34,242 bases of DNA from an uncultured Lachnospiraceae bacterium (GTDB taxonomy: Bacteria > Bacillota > Clostridia > Lachnospirales > Lachnospiraceae). Positions 16,391 to 25,215 of this stretch are shown in pieces. How positions within the stretch are numbered: the stretch's first letter is position 1; each line of letters starts with the position of its first letter. The translations under genes were made by a program, and so were the position numbers. Location of the stretch: contig CANRMF010000020.1 in assembly GCA_947631665.1 (NCBI GenBank), positions 1 to 34,242 of the forward strand, in the 5' to 3' direction. The notes under the pieces are model-generated. The model searched no databases. It had not been told where the DNA came from and saw nothing but the letters and a program-made list of their open reading frames with translations.

Positions 16391-18262
16391 ATGTTATATC
16401 CAATTGAAAATCGGGTGAGGGAAGTAAAAAACCTGAACGGAATATGGAATTTTAAGGTAGATTTTGAAAATGTGGGGCTTCAGGAAAAATGGTATGAAAA
16501 ACCGTTGGAAAATCCGGTCTGCGTAGCAGTTCCCGCCAGTTATAACGATTTGTTTACGGAGGAAAAAATTAAGGAGCACGTCGGGTATGTCTGGTATGAG
16601 AGAACTTTTGTTGTCCCTGAAAGCTGGTCGGGAAAACGGCTGGTGCTTCGGTTTGGCAGCGCAACGCATCATGCAGAGGTCTATGTAGACGGAATCAGGG
16701 TTGTGGAACATAAAGGGGGATTTCTTCCTTTTGAAGCGGATATTACAGAACTCATCGAGCAGAGCAGTCTGGAAAAACACCGCCTGACAGTAGCGCTGAG
16801 CAATGTGCTTGACTGGACTTGTATTCCATGTGGAGAAGTCATTTCAAAAGAGGGAAAACGTTATCCGGACGGATTTCATTTTCAGGAAACGTATTTTGAT
16901 TTCTATAATTATTCCGGTCTGCACCGCCCTGTAAAACTTTATGCGACACCGAAGAAGTATATCAGCGATCTTGTGATTCAAACGGAAGTGGAAGGGTTGT
17001 CCGCAGACAATTCGATTAAAAATCCGGTGTCCATCGCAGAATACAATCAGCTTGCAAGAAGCGCGCTTCCTACCGCAGAGCGGGCAAAAGTTCAGGTTGT
17101 AATCAATGCGACTGATGAAATCAAGGTTGTAAAAATTTTTGATGGGCAGGACAGGGAAGTCGCTAAGACAGAAGTCCGCAGGAATAAAGACGCTAAGACA
17201 GAAGTCCGCAGGAATGGAGACGCTTACAGCGCAGAACTTGTCATTGAACAGCCGGTTCTCTGGAATCCGGGAGCCGCTTATCTTTACCGGCTTCAGGTAG
17301 AGGGAGAGTCGGATATCTATACGGAAACGTTTGGAATCCGCAAGATTGAAGTGACGGACAAGCAGTTTCAGATAAACGGAAGACCGTTTTATTTCAAGGG
17401 GTTTGGCAGACACGAGGACAGCGACATTCATGGAAAAGGCTTGGACGAGGCGTTAAATGTCCGCGATTTTAATCTGCTCAAATGGATTGGCGCAAATTCC
17501 TTTAGAACCTCGCATTATCCGTATTCTGAGGAGCAGATGATGCTTGCAGACAGGGAAGGGTTTGTAGTGATTGATGAAGTTCCGGCTGTCGGAATGTGCT
17601 TCTGGGACGGAAAGAGCGTGTTCGGCGGCGACCGCGTCAATGATGAAACCTTAAAGCACCATAAAGATATGCTGCGCGCGATGGTAGAGCGGGATAAAAA
17701 CCACCCTTGCGTTGTCATGTGGAGCGTGGCGAATGAGGCGGCAACCCATGAAGAAGGGGCAGTCCCGTATTTTAAAGAGGTCATCGAAACCATCAGAAAA
17801 GCAGACCACACGCGGCCGGTTACGATGGTGCATACGACCGGGCCGTTAGGCGATAAGGTAAGCCAGTGGGTAGACGTCATCTGCGTCAACCGGTATTATG
17901 CGTGGTATAATGACCATGGACATTTAGACGTAATTGGATTACAATTAAAGGACGAGATGGAACAGTGGCATCAGAAATACAAAAAACCGGTCATTATGAG
18001 CGAATACGGTGCAGATACGATTGCCGGATTTCATAAACTGCCTGCAGTGGCGTTTACGGAAGAATTTCAATGCCTCTATATGAATGAGTATCATAAAATT
18101 TTTGACTGTCTGGATTTTATGATTGGGGAGCACCCATGGGCATATGCTGATTTTCAGACAAAGCAGGGGCTCAATCGTGTAGACGGAAATAAAAAAGGAA
18201 TTTTCATGAGAAACCGCCAGCCGAAAATGGCGGCGTATTGGTTGAGAAAACGCTGGAACTAA
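16391..18262 (+). CDS. uidA: Beta-glucuronidase (glycoside hydrolase family 2)
   Basis: The 623-residue enzyme has the GH2 order of sugar-binding, immunoglobulin-like and TIM-barrel domains. The acid/base glutamate is E449 in SVANEA and the nucleophile is E538 in MSEYGAD. The N-x-K motif that recognises the glucuronide carboxylate in E. coli GUS is present as N600 and K602 in GNKKG, so true glucuronidase activity rather than galactosidase is expected. The active-site loop after VIDEVPAVG is shorter than in E. coli, resembling gut enzymes with small loops. No signal peptide is seen, so conjugates must be imported. A 10-codon tandem duplication lies in the immunoglobulin-like region (258-277). 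The ATG at 16391 has a GGAG site overlapping the kdgK stop. Confidence 0.93.
   Translation: MLYPIENRVREVKNLNGIWNFKVDFENVGLQEKWYEKPLENPVCVAVPASYNDLFTEEKIKEHVGYVWYERTFVVPESWSGKRLVLRFGSATHHAEVYVDGIRVVEHKGGFLPFEADITELIEQSSLEKHRLTVALSNVLDWTCIPCGEVISKEGKRYPDGFHFQETYFDFYNYSGLHRPVKLYATPKKYISDLVIQTEVEGLSADNSIKNPVSIAEYNQLARSALPTAERAKVQVVINATDEIKVVKIFDGQDREVAKTEVRRNKDAKTEVRRNGDAYSAELVIEQPVLWNPGAAYLYRLQVEGESDIYTETFGIRKIEVTDKQFQINGRPFYFKGFGRHEDSDIHGKGLDEALNVRDFNLLKWIGANSFRTSHYPYSEEQMMLADREGFVVIDEVPAVGMCFWDGKSVFGGDRVNDETLKHHKDMLRAMVERDKNHPCVVMWSVANEAATHEEGAVPYFKEVIETIRKADHTRPVTMVHTTGPLGDKVSQWVDVICVNRYYAWYNDHGHLDVIGLQLKDEMEQWHQKYKKPVIMSEYGADTIAGFHKLPAVAFTEEFQCLYMNEYHKIFDCLDFMIGEHPWAYADFQTKQGLNRVDGNKKGIFMRNRQPKMAAYWLRKRWN
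17161..17220 (+). repeat. In-frame 30-bp tandem duplication inside uidA
   Basis: Bases 17161-17190 and 17191-17220 share their first 25 bases exactly (starting CGCTAAGACAGAAGTCCGCA) and differ by two bases in the last five. The protein carries AKTEVRRNKD followed by AKTEVRRNGD, an extra charged loop in the immunoglobulin-like domain. It keeps the frame. Confidence 0.9.
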
Positions 18263-18278
18263 CCCCCCAATTACTATA

Positions 18279-18308
18279 TTGATTAATATATTTTGGCTAT
18301 GATATAAT
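18279..18308 (+). promoter_or_regulatory. Predicted promoter of the broken membrane gene
   Basis: TTGATT (18279-18284) and TATAAT (18303-18308) are 18 bp apart. A second TATAAT lies at 18312-18317. The hairpin-like ATATT-GATT-AATAT nearby has no T-tract, so no clear terminator ends the uidA operon. Confidence 0.5.
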
Positions 18309-18394
18309 TTGTATAATGGAAGGGAAATACTGATCTAATTAAATACAACATTATAAAAAATAAAAGAAAATACTAAAAATGAAAGGAATACTTT

Positions 18395-19876
18395 ATGAAA
18401 AAAATTATACAGGTATCAATTTTTGGATTAGTGGCAACGATATATCCTTTGTTTTTTTCGTTATCCACTTCACCATTATACGAAAAATTATTTTATGAAA
18501 GATCTTTTTTTGGAAATGATTCTGCAGTGTTCCTTATGTTGGGAAAACTTTTAAAAAATGGGTATGTTCCATATAAACAATTTTTTGACCATAAAGGTCC
18601 TGTGATTTATATTATTGAATGTATTGGGCAGATGATATACAACGGAAGACCGGGAATCTTCTTGATACAGATTGTATTTTTATTCTGTTCACTATGTGGT
18701 ATATATAAATTGGCCCGTTTATTTACTGGAAAAATTGGAGGAAATATTATAATAGTATGTTCCCTAGCTATTCTTACAATATATTATGATGGAGGAAATT
18801 TAATAGAAGAATACTGCCTTCCGTTTTTAATATGGAGTTTTTATTTCATTATCAGGTTCCTAGTAAAAAATGAACAACATAGACTAATTTAATCATTTTT
18901 TTATGGCATAACATTTATGATTTGTGCATTGACGAGATTGACAAATGCAATACCATTATGTATTGCTATTGTTATAGGGATAATTACACTGGTGAAATAC
19001 CGTCAATGGAAATGTATAATAAAAAATGGTATAGTATTTACGTCAGCATGTATTTTAGTTCTGATTCCTTTTGTTATCTATTTTACTGTAGTTAATGGAC
19101 TTTATGACATGTTTTTTGGAACAATAATATTTAATATTCAATATATTGGCAGCCAGAGTGTATTAACAGGGATATTTGATATTGTTCATAACCCAACATC
19201 GTTAATACCTGTGTATGCACCTTTATGGGCCTCTTTTATGATAGGGATATGTTGCTTTATCTTTGAAAAAAAATATCGTAGTATTGCAACAATTTTAATT
19301 GTTTCAGGCATTGTTGGATCTTTTATACAAATGACAGGATATATGTATCTCCATTATTTAAAAATATGGATTCCCGTTTTTGTTGTTACAATGGGATTGA
19401 TACCAAAATTATTGAGAAAAAAGAATATATGTAAGTGGATTACAATTCTCACAGTTATCGTATTGATTATCACAACTGGAACGAGAGTGATAGGAGAAGT
19501 GGATAAGGCAATTGGCATTTTGAAAAGAAGAGATACAGTTGTTTTTGAAGAAAAAAGTAAAGAAATTATACAGAAGATTCCGGAAGTAGATAAAGATAAA
19601 GTTCTTGCATATAATGTTGAAGCTTATTTTTACATGGCTACAAATATTAATCCGTGTTTTAAATATTTCGTTTTACAAGACTGGCAATGCAGTCATAGCA
19701 AAAAGATGGAACAGGAATTGGAAGATTTTTTTGAATCAGAAAAAGCAAAATATATTGTAACATCTTCTATAAAAGAAAATAATTTAGATTATATAATAAG
19801 AGAGCATTATGTAGAAGTAGATGAAAATGATACATTTAGGTTATACAAATTAAAAAATATCAATAAAACTGATTAA
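18395..19876 (+). pseudogene. Membrane glycosyltransferase-like gene (GT-C type) with in-frame stop
   Basis: Codons 1-165 (to TAA at 18890-18892) and the segment after the stop lie in the same frame and would make one protein of about 493 residues. Replacing TAA with AAA would restore a smooth reading through SFFYGITFMICALTRL. The N-terminal part has the GT-C pattern: an early GNDSAVF acidic loop, G-Y-V-P-Y, and D-H-K-G-P before a membrane helix. It has several hydrophobic segments and a soluble C-terminal domain. Such enzymes move sugars from lipid carriers onto envelope targets. The gene is clearly more AT-rich than the uronate operon before it, which suggests separate ancestry. The second part has an ATG at 18917 but no good ribosome site, so a split product is less likely than inactivation or a sequencing error. 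Confidence 0.65.
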
Positions 19877-19885
19877 ATTTGTCAC

Positions 19886-19914
19886 TACACAATTGATTTT
19901 GCATATGTTATAGT
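19886..19914 (+). promoter_or_regulatory. Predicted promoter of the T-box leader
   Basis: TACACA (19886-19891) and TATAGT (19909-19914) are 17 bp apart, with TG at 19906-19907 giving an extended -10. Transcription would start near 19921, at the 5' end of the T-box. Confidence 0.5.
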
Positions 19915-19916
19915 AC

Positions 19917-20191
19917 ATCTATCCTAAAAAATAAAGGCGACGAAGGGAACCAGTAGTTACAGAGCGGCTGACAGAGAGTTGCCGGCTGGTGAAAGGCAAT
20001 CAGCGCAAAGTAATGAACTCATCTCGGAGCTTCCGGCTGAAGACATAGACTGTTGTGTAGGTTTGGACGGTGTTCACCGTTATATGATTTGATGGTTACA
20101 TCAATGAGTGCATGTTTTTGACATGAATCAGAGTGGTACCGCGTAGTAAAGCTTACGTCTCTGTGTTTTCTTGGAAGACACAGAGATTTTT
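19917..20191 (+). ncRNA. T-box riboswitch, leucine type
   Basis: The leader has the T-box order: AGAGAGTTG (19973-19981) in Stem I, an AGTA element followed by CTC (20018-20020) as the likely specifier codon for leucine, and the T-box sequence TGGTACCGCG (20134-20143). A terminator follows. Uncharged tRNA-Leu would pair with the CTC and the T-box, stabilise the antiterminator (AGAG at 20130-20133 with CTCT near 20159) and let transcription enter leuA. The leucine specifier agrees with the enzyme encoded. Confidence 0.9.
20158..20191 (+). terminator. T-box regulated terminator
   Basis: TCTCTGTGT (20158-20166) pairs with ACACAGAGA (20178-20186), extended inward by TTTC/GAAG-type pairs, and is followed by five T's. 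Its 5' arm is the part that the antiterminator would capture. Confidence 0.88.
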
Positions 20192-20219
20192 CAATTTTTT
20201 AAAGGAGAGCAGAACGATT

Positions 20220-22208
20220 ATGATGAATTACAAAAAATATCAAAGGCAGTATTTTATGCCGCCGGTTCCAACGTATGACTGGGTAAAAAAAGAGTATATT
20301 ACAGAGGCGCCGATTTGGTGCAGCGTTGATCTGCGTGATGGAAATCAGGCGTTGATTGAGCCGATGAGTTTAGACGAAAAACTCGAATTTTTCCAGATGT
20401 TGGTGGACATCGGATTTAAAGAAATAGAGGTTGGATTTCCGGCAGCGTCAGAGACCGAGTACAATTTTATGAGGGCGTTGATTGAGCGGGATATGATTCC
20501 TGATGATGTGACGGTTCAGGTACTGACGCAGGCGAGAGAGCATATTATCAAGAGGACGTTTGAGGCAGTCAAAGGCGCAAAGCACGCGGTCATTCACCTT
20601 TATAACTCCACCTCCGTAGCGCAGCGGGAGCAGGTGTTTAAAAAAAGTAAAGAAGAAATTAAGCAGATTGCAGTGGACGGCGCAGTACTGTTAAAGCAGC
20701 TTGCAGACGAAGTGGACGGTAATTTTTCCTTTGAGTACAGTCCGGAGAGTTTTCCGGGAACAGAGGTGGACTATGCGCTTGAAGTCTGCAATGCAGTGCT
20801 TGATGTATGGCAGCCGAAGCCGGAGAATAAAGTCATTATCAACATTCCGGCGACTGTGGAAAATGCAATGCCGCACGTTTTTGCAACGCAGGTGGAATAT
20901 ATGCACAAGAATTTGAAATATCGGGACGCCGTCACGATTTCCGTACACCCGCACAATGACAGAGGTTGCGGCGTAGCGACAGCGGAACTCAGCGTACTCG
21001 CGGGGGCTGACCGTATTGAGGGCACTTTATTTGGAAACGGTGAGCGTACCGGAAATGTGGACGTTGTCACGCTTGCCATGAATCTGTTTTCACATGGGGT
21101 TGATCCGAAACTTGATTTCAGCAATATGCCGGAAATCTGTGAACTTTATGAACGTGTCACCCGTATGCAGGTGAGTCCGAGACAGCCATATGCGGGAGAT
21201 TTGGTATTTACGGCATTCTCAGGCTCCCATCAAGATGCGATTGCAAAAGGAATGGCGTGCAGAGAACAAAGTGACGATGATATCTGGACAGTTCCGTATC
21301 TTCCGATTGATCCGGTTGATGTCGGAAGGACTTATGATTCCGATGTCATTCGTATTAACAGTCAGTCCGGAAAAGGCGGCATCAGTTACATTTTAAAGCA
21401 GAACTTCGGACTTTCCCTGCCGGATAAAATGCGCGAAAATGTCGGATATACCGTAAAAGACATTTCCGATAAAGAGCATAAAGAACTTTCGCCGGAATGG
21501 GTGTACCGGATTTTTGAGGATAAATATATCAATGATAACTCTGTATTTTCCGTACCGGAAGCGCACTTTGTACAGAAAGACGGAATTGTGGCGGAAGTAA
21601 CGATTGCGCAGACAGATATTGTTCGTGTGGTCAAGAGTACCGGAAATGGCCGTCTGGACGCAGTCAGTAATGCGTTTAAGCAGTTCTTTGACATCAGTTA
21701 TGAACTTTCCGTCTATGAGGAACATTCCCTCTCAAAAGGTTCCTCATCAAAAGCGGTTTCTTATGTGGGCATCAGTTGTAATGGCGTGATGTTCTGGGGC
21801 ACCGGTATTGACGCGGATATTATCAAGTCGTCTATACAGGCGTTGACTGTTGCGGTCAATCAATATCTGCAATCCGTTGGAAGACAGGGAAGTCAGGACG
21901 AACGGCTGACGGAAATCAAAAATTATATTCACACAAATTATCTCACAGTCACTTTAGATGAACTCTCAGACGTATTCCATCTGTCTAAACCGTATCTGTC
22001 TAAATATATCAAAGACAAATCCGGAAAAACTTTTGGAGAACTGCTTAAAAATGTCCGAATGAAAAAAGCAAGGGCGCTGTTAAAGAGCAGCTCCATGACG
22101 GTGGAAGCGATTTCTGAAGCAGTGGGATACCAGAACGTGGAACATTTTGTCAGATTGTTTAAAAAGAAATACGGTATGACGCCGGTACAGTTTAGGAATG
22201 AAAATTAG
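20220..22208 (+). CDS. leuA: 2-isopropylmalate synthase fused to an AraC-type DNA-binding domain
   Basis: The 662-residue protein begins as a normal alpha-isopropylmalate synthase of the longer type. The catalytic R39-D-G-N-Q lies in LRDGNQALIEPM, the metal histidines H243 and H245 in SVHPHND, and G-N-G-E-R-T-G-N follows. A LeuA regulatory domain runs from about residue 425 to 550, ending in SSIQALTVAVNQYL. From D560 to the end it carries a full AraC helix-turn-helix pair: an IKNYIHTNY lead-in, YLSKYIKDKSGKTFGELL, then VEAISEAVGYQNVEHFVRLFKKKYGMTPVQFR. There is no stop, frameshift or internal ribosome site at the junction, so it is a genuine fusion in this sequence. The enzyme condenses acetyl-CoA and 2-ketoisovalerate, starting leucine synthesis. 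The HTH target is unknown. The start after AAAGGAGAG is chosen because upstream in-frame codons lie in the T-box. Confidence 0.9.
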   Translation: MMNYKKYQRQYFMPPVPTYDWVKKEYITEAPIWCSVDLRDGNQALIEPMSLDEKLEFFQMLVDIGFKEIEVGFPAASETEYNFMRALIERDMIPDDVTVQVLTQAREHIIKRTFEAVKGAKHAVIHLYNSTSVAQREQVFKKSKEEIKQIAVDGAVLLKQLADEVDGNFSFEYSPESFPGTEVDYALEVCNAVLDVWQPKPENKVIINIPATVENAMPHVFATQVEYMHKNLKYRDAVTISVHPHNDRGCGVATAELSVLAGADRIEGTLFGNGERTGNVDVVTLAMNLFSHGVDPKLDFSNMPEICELYERVTRMQVSPRQPYAGDLVFTAFSGSHQDAIAKGMACREQSDDDIWTVPYLPIDPVDVGRTYDSDVIRINSQSGKGGISYILKQNFGLSLPDKMRENVGYTVKDISDKEHKELSPEWVYRIFEDKYINDNSVFSVPEAHFVQKDGIVAEVTIAQTDIVRVVKSTGNGRLDAVSNAFKQFFDISYELSVYEEHSLSKGSSSKAVSYVGISCNGVMFWGTGIDADIIKSSIQALTVAVNQYLQSVGRQGSQDERLTEIKNYIHTNYLTVTLDELSDVFHLSKPYLSKYIKDKSGKTFGELLKNVRMKKARALLKSSSMTVEAISEAVGYQNVEHFVRLFKKKYGMTPVQFRNEN

Positions 22209-22219
22209 GAGGACGAAAT

Positions 22220-23134
22220 ATGAAAACAAAGTTTTTAGCACTTGTATCTGTTATTGCGCTGGTTTTTTCCGGCTGCTCAGCAGATATTGAAATGAAAATT
22301 CAATCAAACAGTAAAGTGGAGATGACAGTTGTATGCGACATTGAAAAAGATATGTATGATGCGGCACTGCTTTTGTCAGGAATGTCGGCGCAGGATATGA
22401 TGTCAGATATGGGCGGCGCAGATATTAAAGTTGTTACCATTGACGGAAAGCAGTACTATGAAATCAGGGAAACGGAAAGCGGAACTCCGAAACAAATCAT
22501 GTCTTCTTTCGATGACGGACAATCCAGATGTTATATTTCGGGCGATACCTTTTATATGAATATCAATTCGGGAGATGACGGAGTGTTTGGAGACATGTCC
22601 GGATTAAGCGTCGGAACTTCAAATGCGCTTAGCCCGGAGAATATGAAAATGACCTTTACGGTTGAGTTCCAAAAGCCAATCACATCGACGACCGGAGTAA
22701 AAGATGCTGCCAATGCAAACAGGGTTTCTTTTGAAGTTCCGGTCAGCACAATGGGTTCTTCTTATACAATGTTTGCTACATGCAATGAAAAAGTATCATT
22801 GGCTTCCGTAAGAAATCTGGTAAAAAAGGCAAATCAAATTGCAAGACCGAAAATCCGCTCTGTCAAGGCAAAGAAAACAAAAAAGAAAACCTATACAGCG
22901 ACAGTGAAGATTAAAAAAGTGAAGGAAGCAAAAAGATACGAAATAGAATATTCTGCGAACAAATCATTTAAAAAAGCAACGAGTATTTTAACAAAAAAGA
23001 CCAGCGCAAAAATAAAAAAACTGAAAAAGAATAAAACTTATTATATCCGCGTGATGGCCTTTAAGAAAAACTATGCGGGCAATGAAGTTGCAAGTAAATA
23101 TTCAAAGGTAAAGAAAATTAAAGTAAAGGGATAA
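22220..23134 (+). CDS. Lipoprotein with Lys-rich fibronectin-III-like C-terminus
   Basis: The 304-residue product has a typical lipoprotein signal: basic start, hydrophobic core and lipobox FSGC with C19 as the lipidated residue. The next about 175 residues form a beta-rich domain (starting around [14 protein letters not shown]) that loosely recalls LppM-type lipoproteins. Residues from about 215 are rich in lysine and follow a fibronectin-III-like pattern (a YEIEYS strand, then YYIRVMAFK and a final KVKKIKVK). This may contact the anionic cell wall. It is 12 bases downstream of leuA-araC with AGGAGG before its ATG, so it is likely in the T-box-controlled transcript although a role in leucine metabolism is not evident. 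Confidence 0.7.
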   Translation: MKTKFLALVSVIALVFSGCSADIEMKIQSNSKVEMTVVCDIEKDMYDAALLLSGMSAQDMMSDMGGADIKVVTIDGKQYYEIRETESGTPKQIMSSFDDGQSRCYISGDTFYMNINSGDDGVFGDMSGLSVGTSNALSPENMKMTFTVEFQKPITSTTGVKDAANANRVSFEVPVSTMGSSYTMFATCNEKVSLASVRNLVKKANQIARPKIRSVKAKKTKKKTYTATVKIKKVKEAKRYEIEYSANKSFKKATSILTKKTSAKIKKLKKNKTYYIRVMAFKKNYAGNEVASKYSKVKKIKVKG

Positions 23135-23198
23135 ATGTTATTTGCAGCCGGACAAGGATCTGTATGGGAAAAGAACTTATTTCAGAGAGGAGTTTGTG

Positions 23199-24389
23199 AT
23201 GGAAAAGAGGTTATTTACATCAGAGTCGGTGACGGAGGGACACCCGGATAAAATGTGCGACCAGATTTCAGACGCGATTTTAGACGAACTGATGCGGCAG
23301 GATCCAAACAGTCGTGTGGCGTGTGAGACGGCTATTACGACCGGACTGGTTCTGGTTATGGGTGAAATCAGTACGGAAGGGTATGTGGATATTCAAAAGG
23401 TTGTCCGCGATACAATTCGGGAAATCGGATATGACAGGGCAAAGTATGGATTTGATTGCGATACCTGCGGCGTCATCACTGCGCTGGACGAGCAGTCGGC
23501 AGATATTGCAATGGGCGTAAATCAGGCTTTAGAAGCAAAAGAGCATCAGATGGACGATGAAACAATCGAAGCGATTGGCGCAGGCGATCAGGGCATGATG
23601 TTCGGGTATGCCACAGATGAAACGGAAGAACTGATGCCTTATCCGATTGCCCTTGCGCATAAACTGACGAAAAGACTGACAGAGGTGCGCAAAAACGGCA
23701 CGCTGCCTTATCTTCGTCCCGACGGAAAAAGTCAGGTGACGGTAGAGTATGACGAGGAGGGCAAACCTTCCCGGATTGATGCGGTTGTCATTTCCACCCA
23801 GCATAATCCGGAAGTGACGCAGGAACAAATTCATGAGGATATTCGCAGAGAAGTTATTGATGCGGTAATTCCGCAGACAATGACAGATGAAAATACAAAA
23901 TATTTTATCAATCCGACCGGACGGTTTGTAATCGGCGGTCCTCAGGGAGATTCGGGACTTACCGGACGGAAGATTATTGTAGACACTTACGGCGGATATG
24001 CAAGACATGGCGGCGGCGCATTTTCTGGAAAGGACTGTACGAAAGTAGACCGTTCCGCAGCTTATGCGGCGCGGTATGTGGCAAAAAACATTGTTGCGGC
24101 TGGACTTGCGAAGAAATGCGAAATCCAATTATCGTATGCGATTGGGGTGGCGCACCCGACTTCCATTATGGCAGATACGTTCGGCACCGGTAAAGTCAGT
24201 GACGAAAAACTGGTAGATATCATCAGAAAGCATTTTGACCTTCGTCCTGCGGGCATTATCAAGATGCTTGACCTGCGCAGACCGATTTATAAACAGACGG
24301 CGGCGTACGGACATTTCGGAAGAACCGACATTGACCTTCCATGGGAGAAAACGGATAAAGCGGACGAACTGAAAAATTATTTGGCATAA
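23199..24389 (+). CDS. metK: S-adenosylmethionine synthetase
   Basis: The 396-residue protein is full length for MetK, which makes SAM from methionine and ATP. Signatures include [12 protein letters not shown] at the N-terminus (H15, D17), the [12 protein letters not shown] signature hexapeptide region, the flexible loop, and GGGAFSGKD near residue 260. The ATG at 23199 is chosen because AGAGGAG lies just before it and the length then matches the family; 19 extra in-frame codons upstream look unlike protein. No SAM-box or other riboswitch was seen in the 64 bases before it. It may be read through from leuA and the lipoprotein gene. A strong terminator follows. Confidence 0.95.
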   Translation: MEKRLFTSESVTEGHPDKMCDQISDAILDELMRQDPNSRVACETAITTGLVLVMGEISTEGYVDIQKVVRDTIREIGYDRAKYGFDCDTCGVITALDEQSADIAMGVNQALEAKEHQMDDETIEAIGAGDQGMMFGYATDETEELMPYPIALAHKLTKRLTEVRKNGTLPYLRPDGKSQVTVEYDEEGKPSRIDAVVISTQHNPEVTQEQIHEDIRREVIDAVIPQTMTDENTKYFINPTGRFVIGGPQGDSGLTGRKIIVDTYGGYARHGGGAFSGKDCTKVDRSAAYAARYVAKNIVAAGLAKKCEIQLSYAIGVAHPTSIMADTFGTGKVSDEKLVDIIRKHFDLRPAGIIKMLDLRRPIYKQTAAYGHFGRTDIDLPWEKTDKADELKNYLA

Positions 24390-24426
24390 GCTGATGCCTG
24401 TAAAATGGAAGCAAGATGAAGATTGT

Positions 24427-24459
24427 AAAACCTGACGGCAGAATGTCGTCAGGTTTTTT
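24427..24459 (+). terminator. Intrinsic terminator after metK
   Basis: AAAACCTGACG (24427-24437) pairs with CGTCAGGTTTT (24447-24457) around a 9-base loop, ending in a run of T's. Confidence 0.9.
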
Positions 24460-24474
24460 AACTTTCAGAAATTA

Positions 24475-24503
24475 TTGACATTCCTATTGTTTAGAAATAT
24501 AAC
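24475..24503 (+). promoter_or_regulatory. Predicted promoter before the accessory region
   Basis: A perfect TTGACA (24475-24480) and TATAAC (24498-24503, five of six) are 17 bp apart. It lies right after the metK terminator and could drive the small gene at 24742. Confidence 0.55.
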
Positions 24504-24560
24504 TTTAACAAAACTCGGCAATAATTTAAAGCTGGATAAACAGAATATGTACCGCCAAAT

Positions 24561-24668
24561 ATGAAATATGATGACTGGTATAAAACGTATGTTGTAAATT
24601 CAACCGAAAGTAGTAGAATGAAAAAAAGAGCTATTTCTGGTGTTTTAAACGATAAGAGCGGTCATTAG
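24561..24668 (+). pseudogene. 35-codon open frame, likely a gene remnant
   Basis: The frame starts MKYDDWYKTYV and ends NDKSGH. There is no ribosome site before its ATG. In-frame codons upstream continue protein-like (TEYVPPN) until a stop at 24537-24539, as expected for the tail of a decayed larger gene. The DDWYK motif recalls linker segments in phage or conjugative-element proteins, but this is a weak impression and no function is assigned. Confidence 0.3.
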
Positions 24669-24741
24669 GTATTAAAAGAAATCTTTATGCTGATACTATG
24701 GAAGCGTGCGAAATAGTAATAAAAAACCGGAGGTTGATTTG

Positions 24742-24978
24742 ATGTTATTATATGAAATGATTATCAATAATAATGAAAAAATCGTATATAAATATTATCC
24801 AGAGGGAAGAAAAAGTTTTGGAACTGTATTTATAAATAAAAAAACGAAAGAATATAATGTTGATAAACTGGCTCCTAATGATGAAGTAAAAACTTATTTG
24901 ATGCATATGTTTGTTCAAATTAGAAAATTTATTGAAGAAGATGATTTTAAAGAAAAAGGAGCAATAGCTTGGTGTTGA
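24742..24978 (+). CDS. Small hypothetical protein, 78 residues
   Basis: The product reads MLLYEMIINNNEKIVYKYYP at its start and ends KEKGAIAWC. GGAGG (24729-24733) is 8 bases before the ATG at 24742, better placed than the in-frame ATG at 24706. It is a mixed alpha/beta, soluble protein with no membrane segment or signal, and a predicted strand-turn-strand (YKYYPEGRKSFGTVFINKKT) followed by a helix. I do not recognise the family with confidence. A position downstream of a decayed gene and upstream of a toxin relic would suit an orphan immunity or accessory protein, but that is only context. It has its own terminator. Confidence 0.6.
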   Translation: MLLYEMIINNNEKIVYKYYPEGRKSFGTVFINKKTKEYNVDKLAPNDEVKTYLMHMFVQIRKFIEEDDFKEKGAIAWC

Positions 24979-25001
24979 TATTATATTTATAAAGCAAAAA
25001 G

Positions 25002-25024
25002 GCACTCTCAAAGAGTGCTTTTTT
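25002..25024 (+). terminator. Intrinsic terminator after the 78-residue gene
   Basis: GCACTCT (25002-25008) pairs with AGAGTGC (25012-25018) around a 3-base loop, with A's before and six T's after. Confidence 0.88.
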
Positions 25025-25031
25025 GTTTTAG

Positions 25032-25193
25032 GAGTATCATGGTGTGAATGTTTCAATGATAGGATATTTAAATCATACCAAAATTCCGGTATCCATAGAT
25101 ATTGGTTTTGGCGATTTTTTAGTAAGACAGAGAAGATGGCAGGCGTTTATAAAGAAAAAGAAGGTAATACTAAACGTTGAACAGTTACCGTAA
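25032..25193 (+). pseudogene. Relic of an AbiEii-type nucleotidyltransferase toxin
   Basis: The frame reads EYHGVNVSMIGYLNHTKIP, then V-S-I-D-I-G-F-G-D, and ends RQRRWQAFIKKKKV plus a short tail. The first part matches the middle of AbiEii/AbiGii toxins (a strand ending in IDIGFGD), and the second matches the C-terminal W-x-x-F-hxKK helix. The segment that should separate them, of the order of 100 residues or more, is missing, as is the N-terminal catalytic half. No antitoxin gene lies upstream. This is therefore a remnant of a type IV toxin-antitoxin/phage abortive-infection gene. Identification rests on pattern memory only. Confidence 0.55.
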
Positions 25194-25215
25194 TTTAAAT
25201 TTTTTTGCTTAAATA

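Noticed and set aside
18890-18892. TAA as a recoded codon in the membrane gene
   Set aside because: Selenocysteine and pyrrolysine use TGA and TAG, and no recoding hairpin is evident; a nonsense mutation is simpler.
20133-20219. Upstream extension of the leuA frame by 29 codons
   Set aside because: These codons overlap the T-box sequence and the terminator hairpin, so they are leader RNA, not protein.
23135-23198. SAM-responsive riboswitch before metK
   Set aside because: Only 64 bases lie between the genes and no terminator or SAM-box-like pattern is present.
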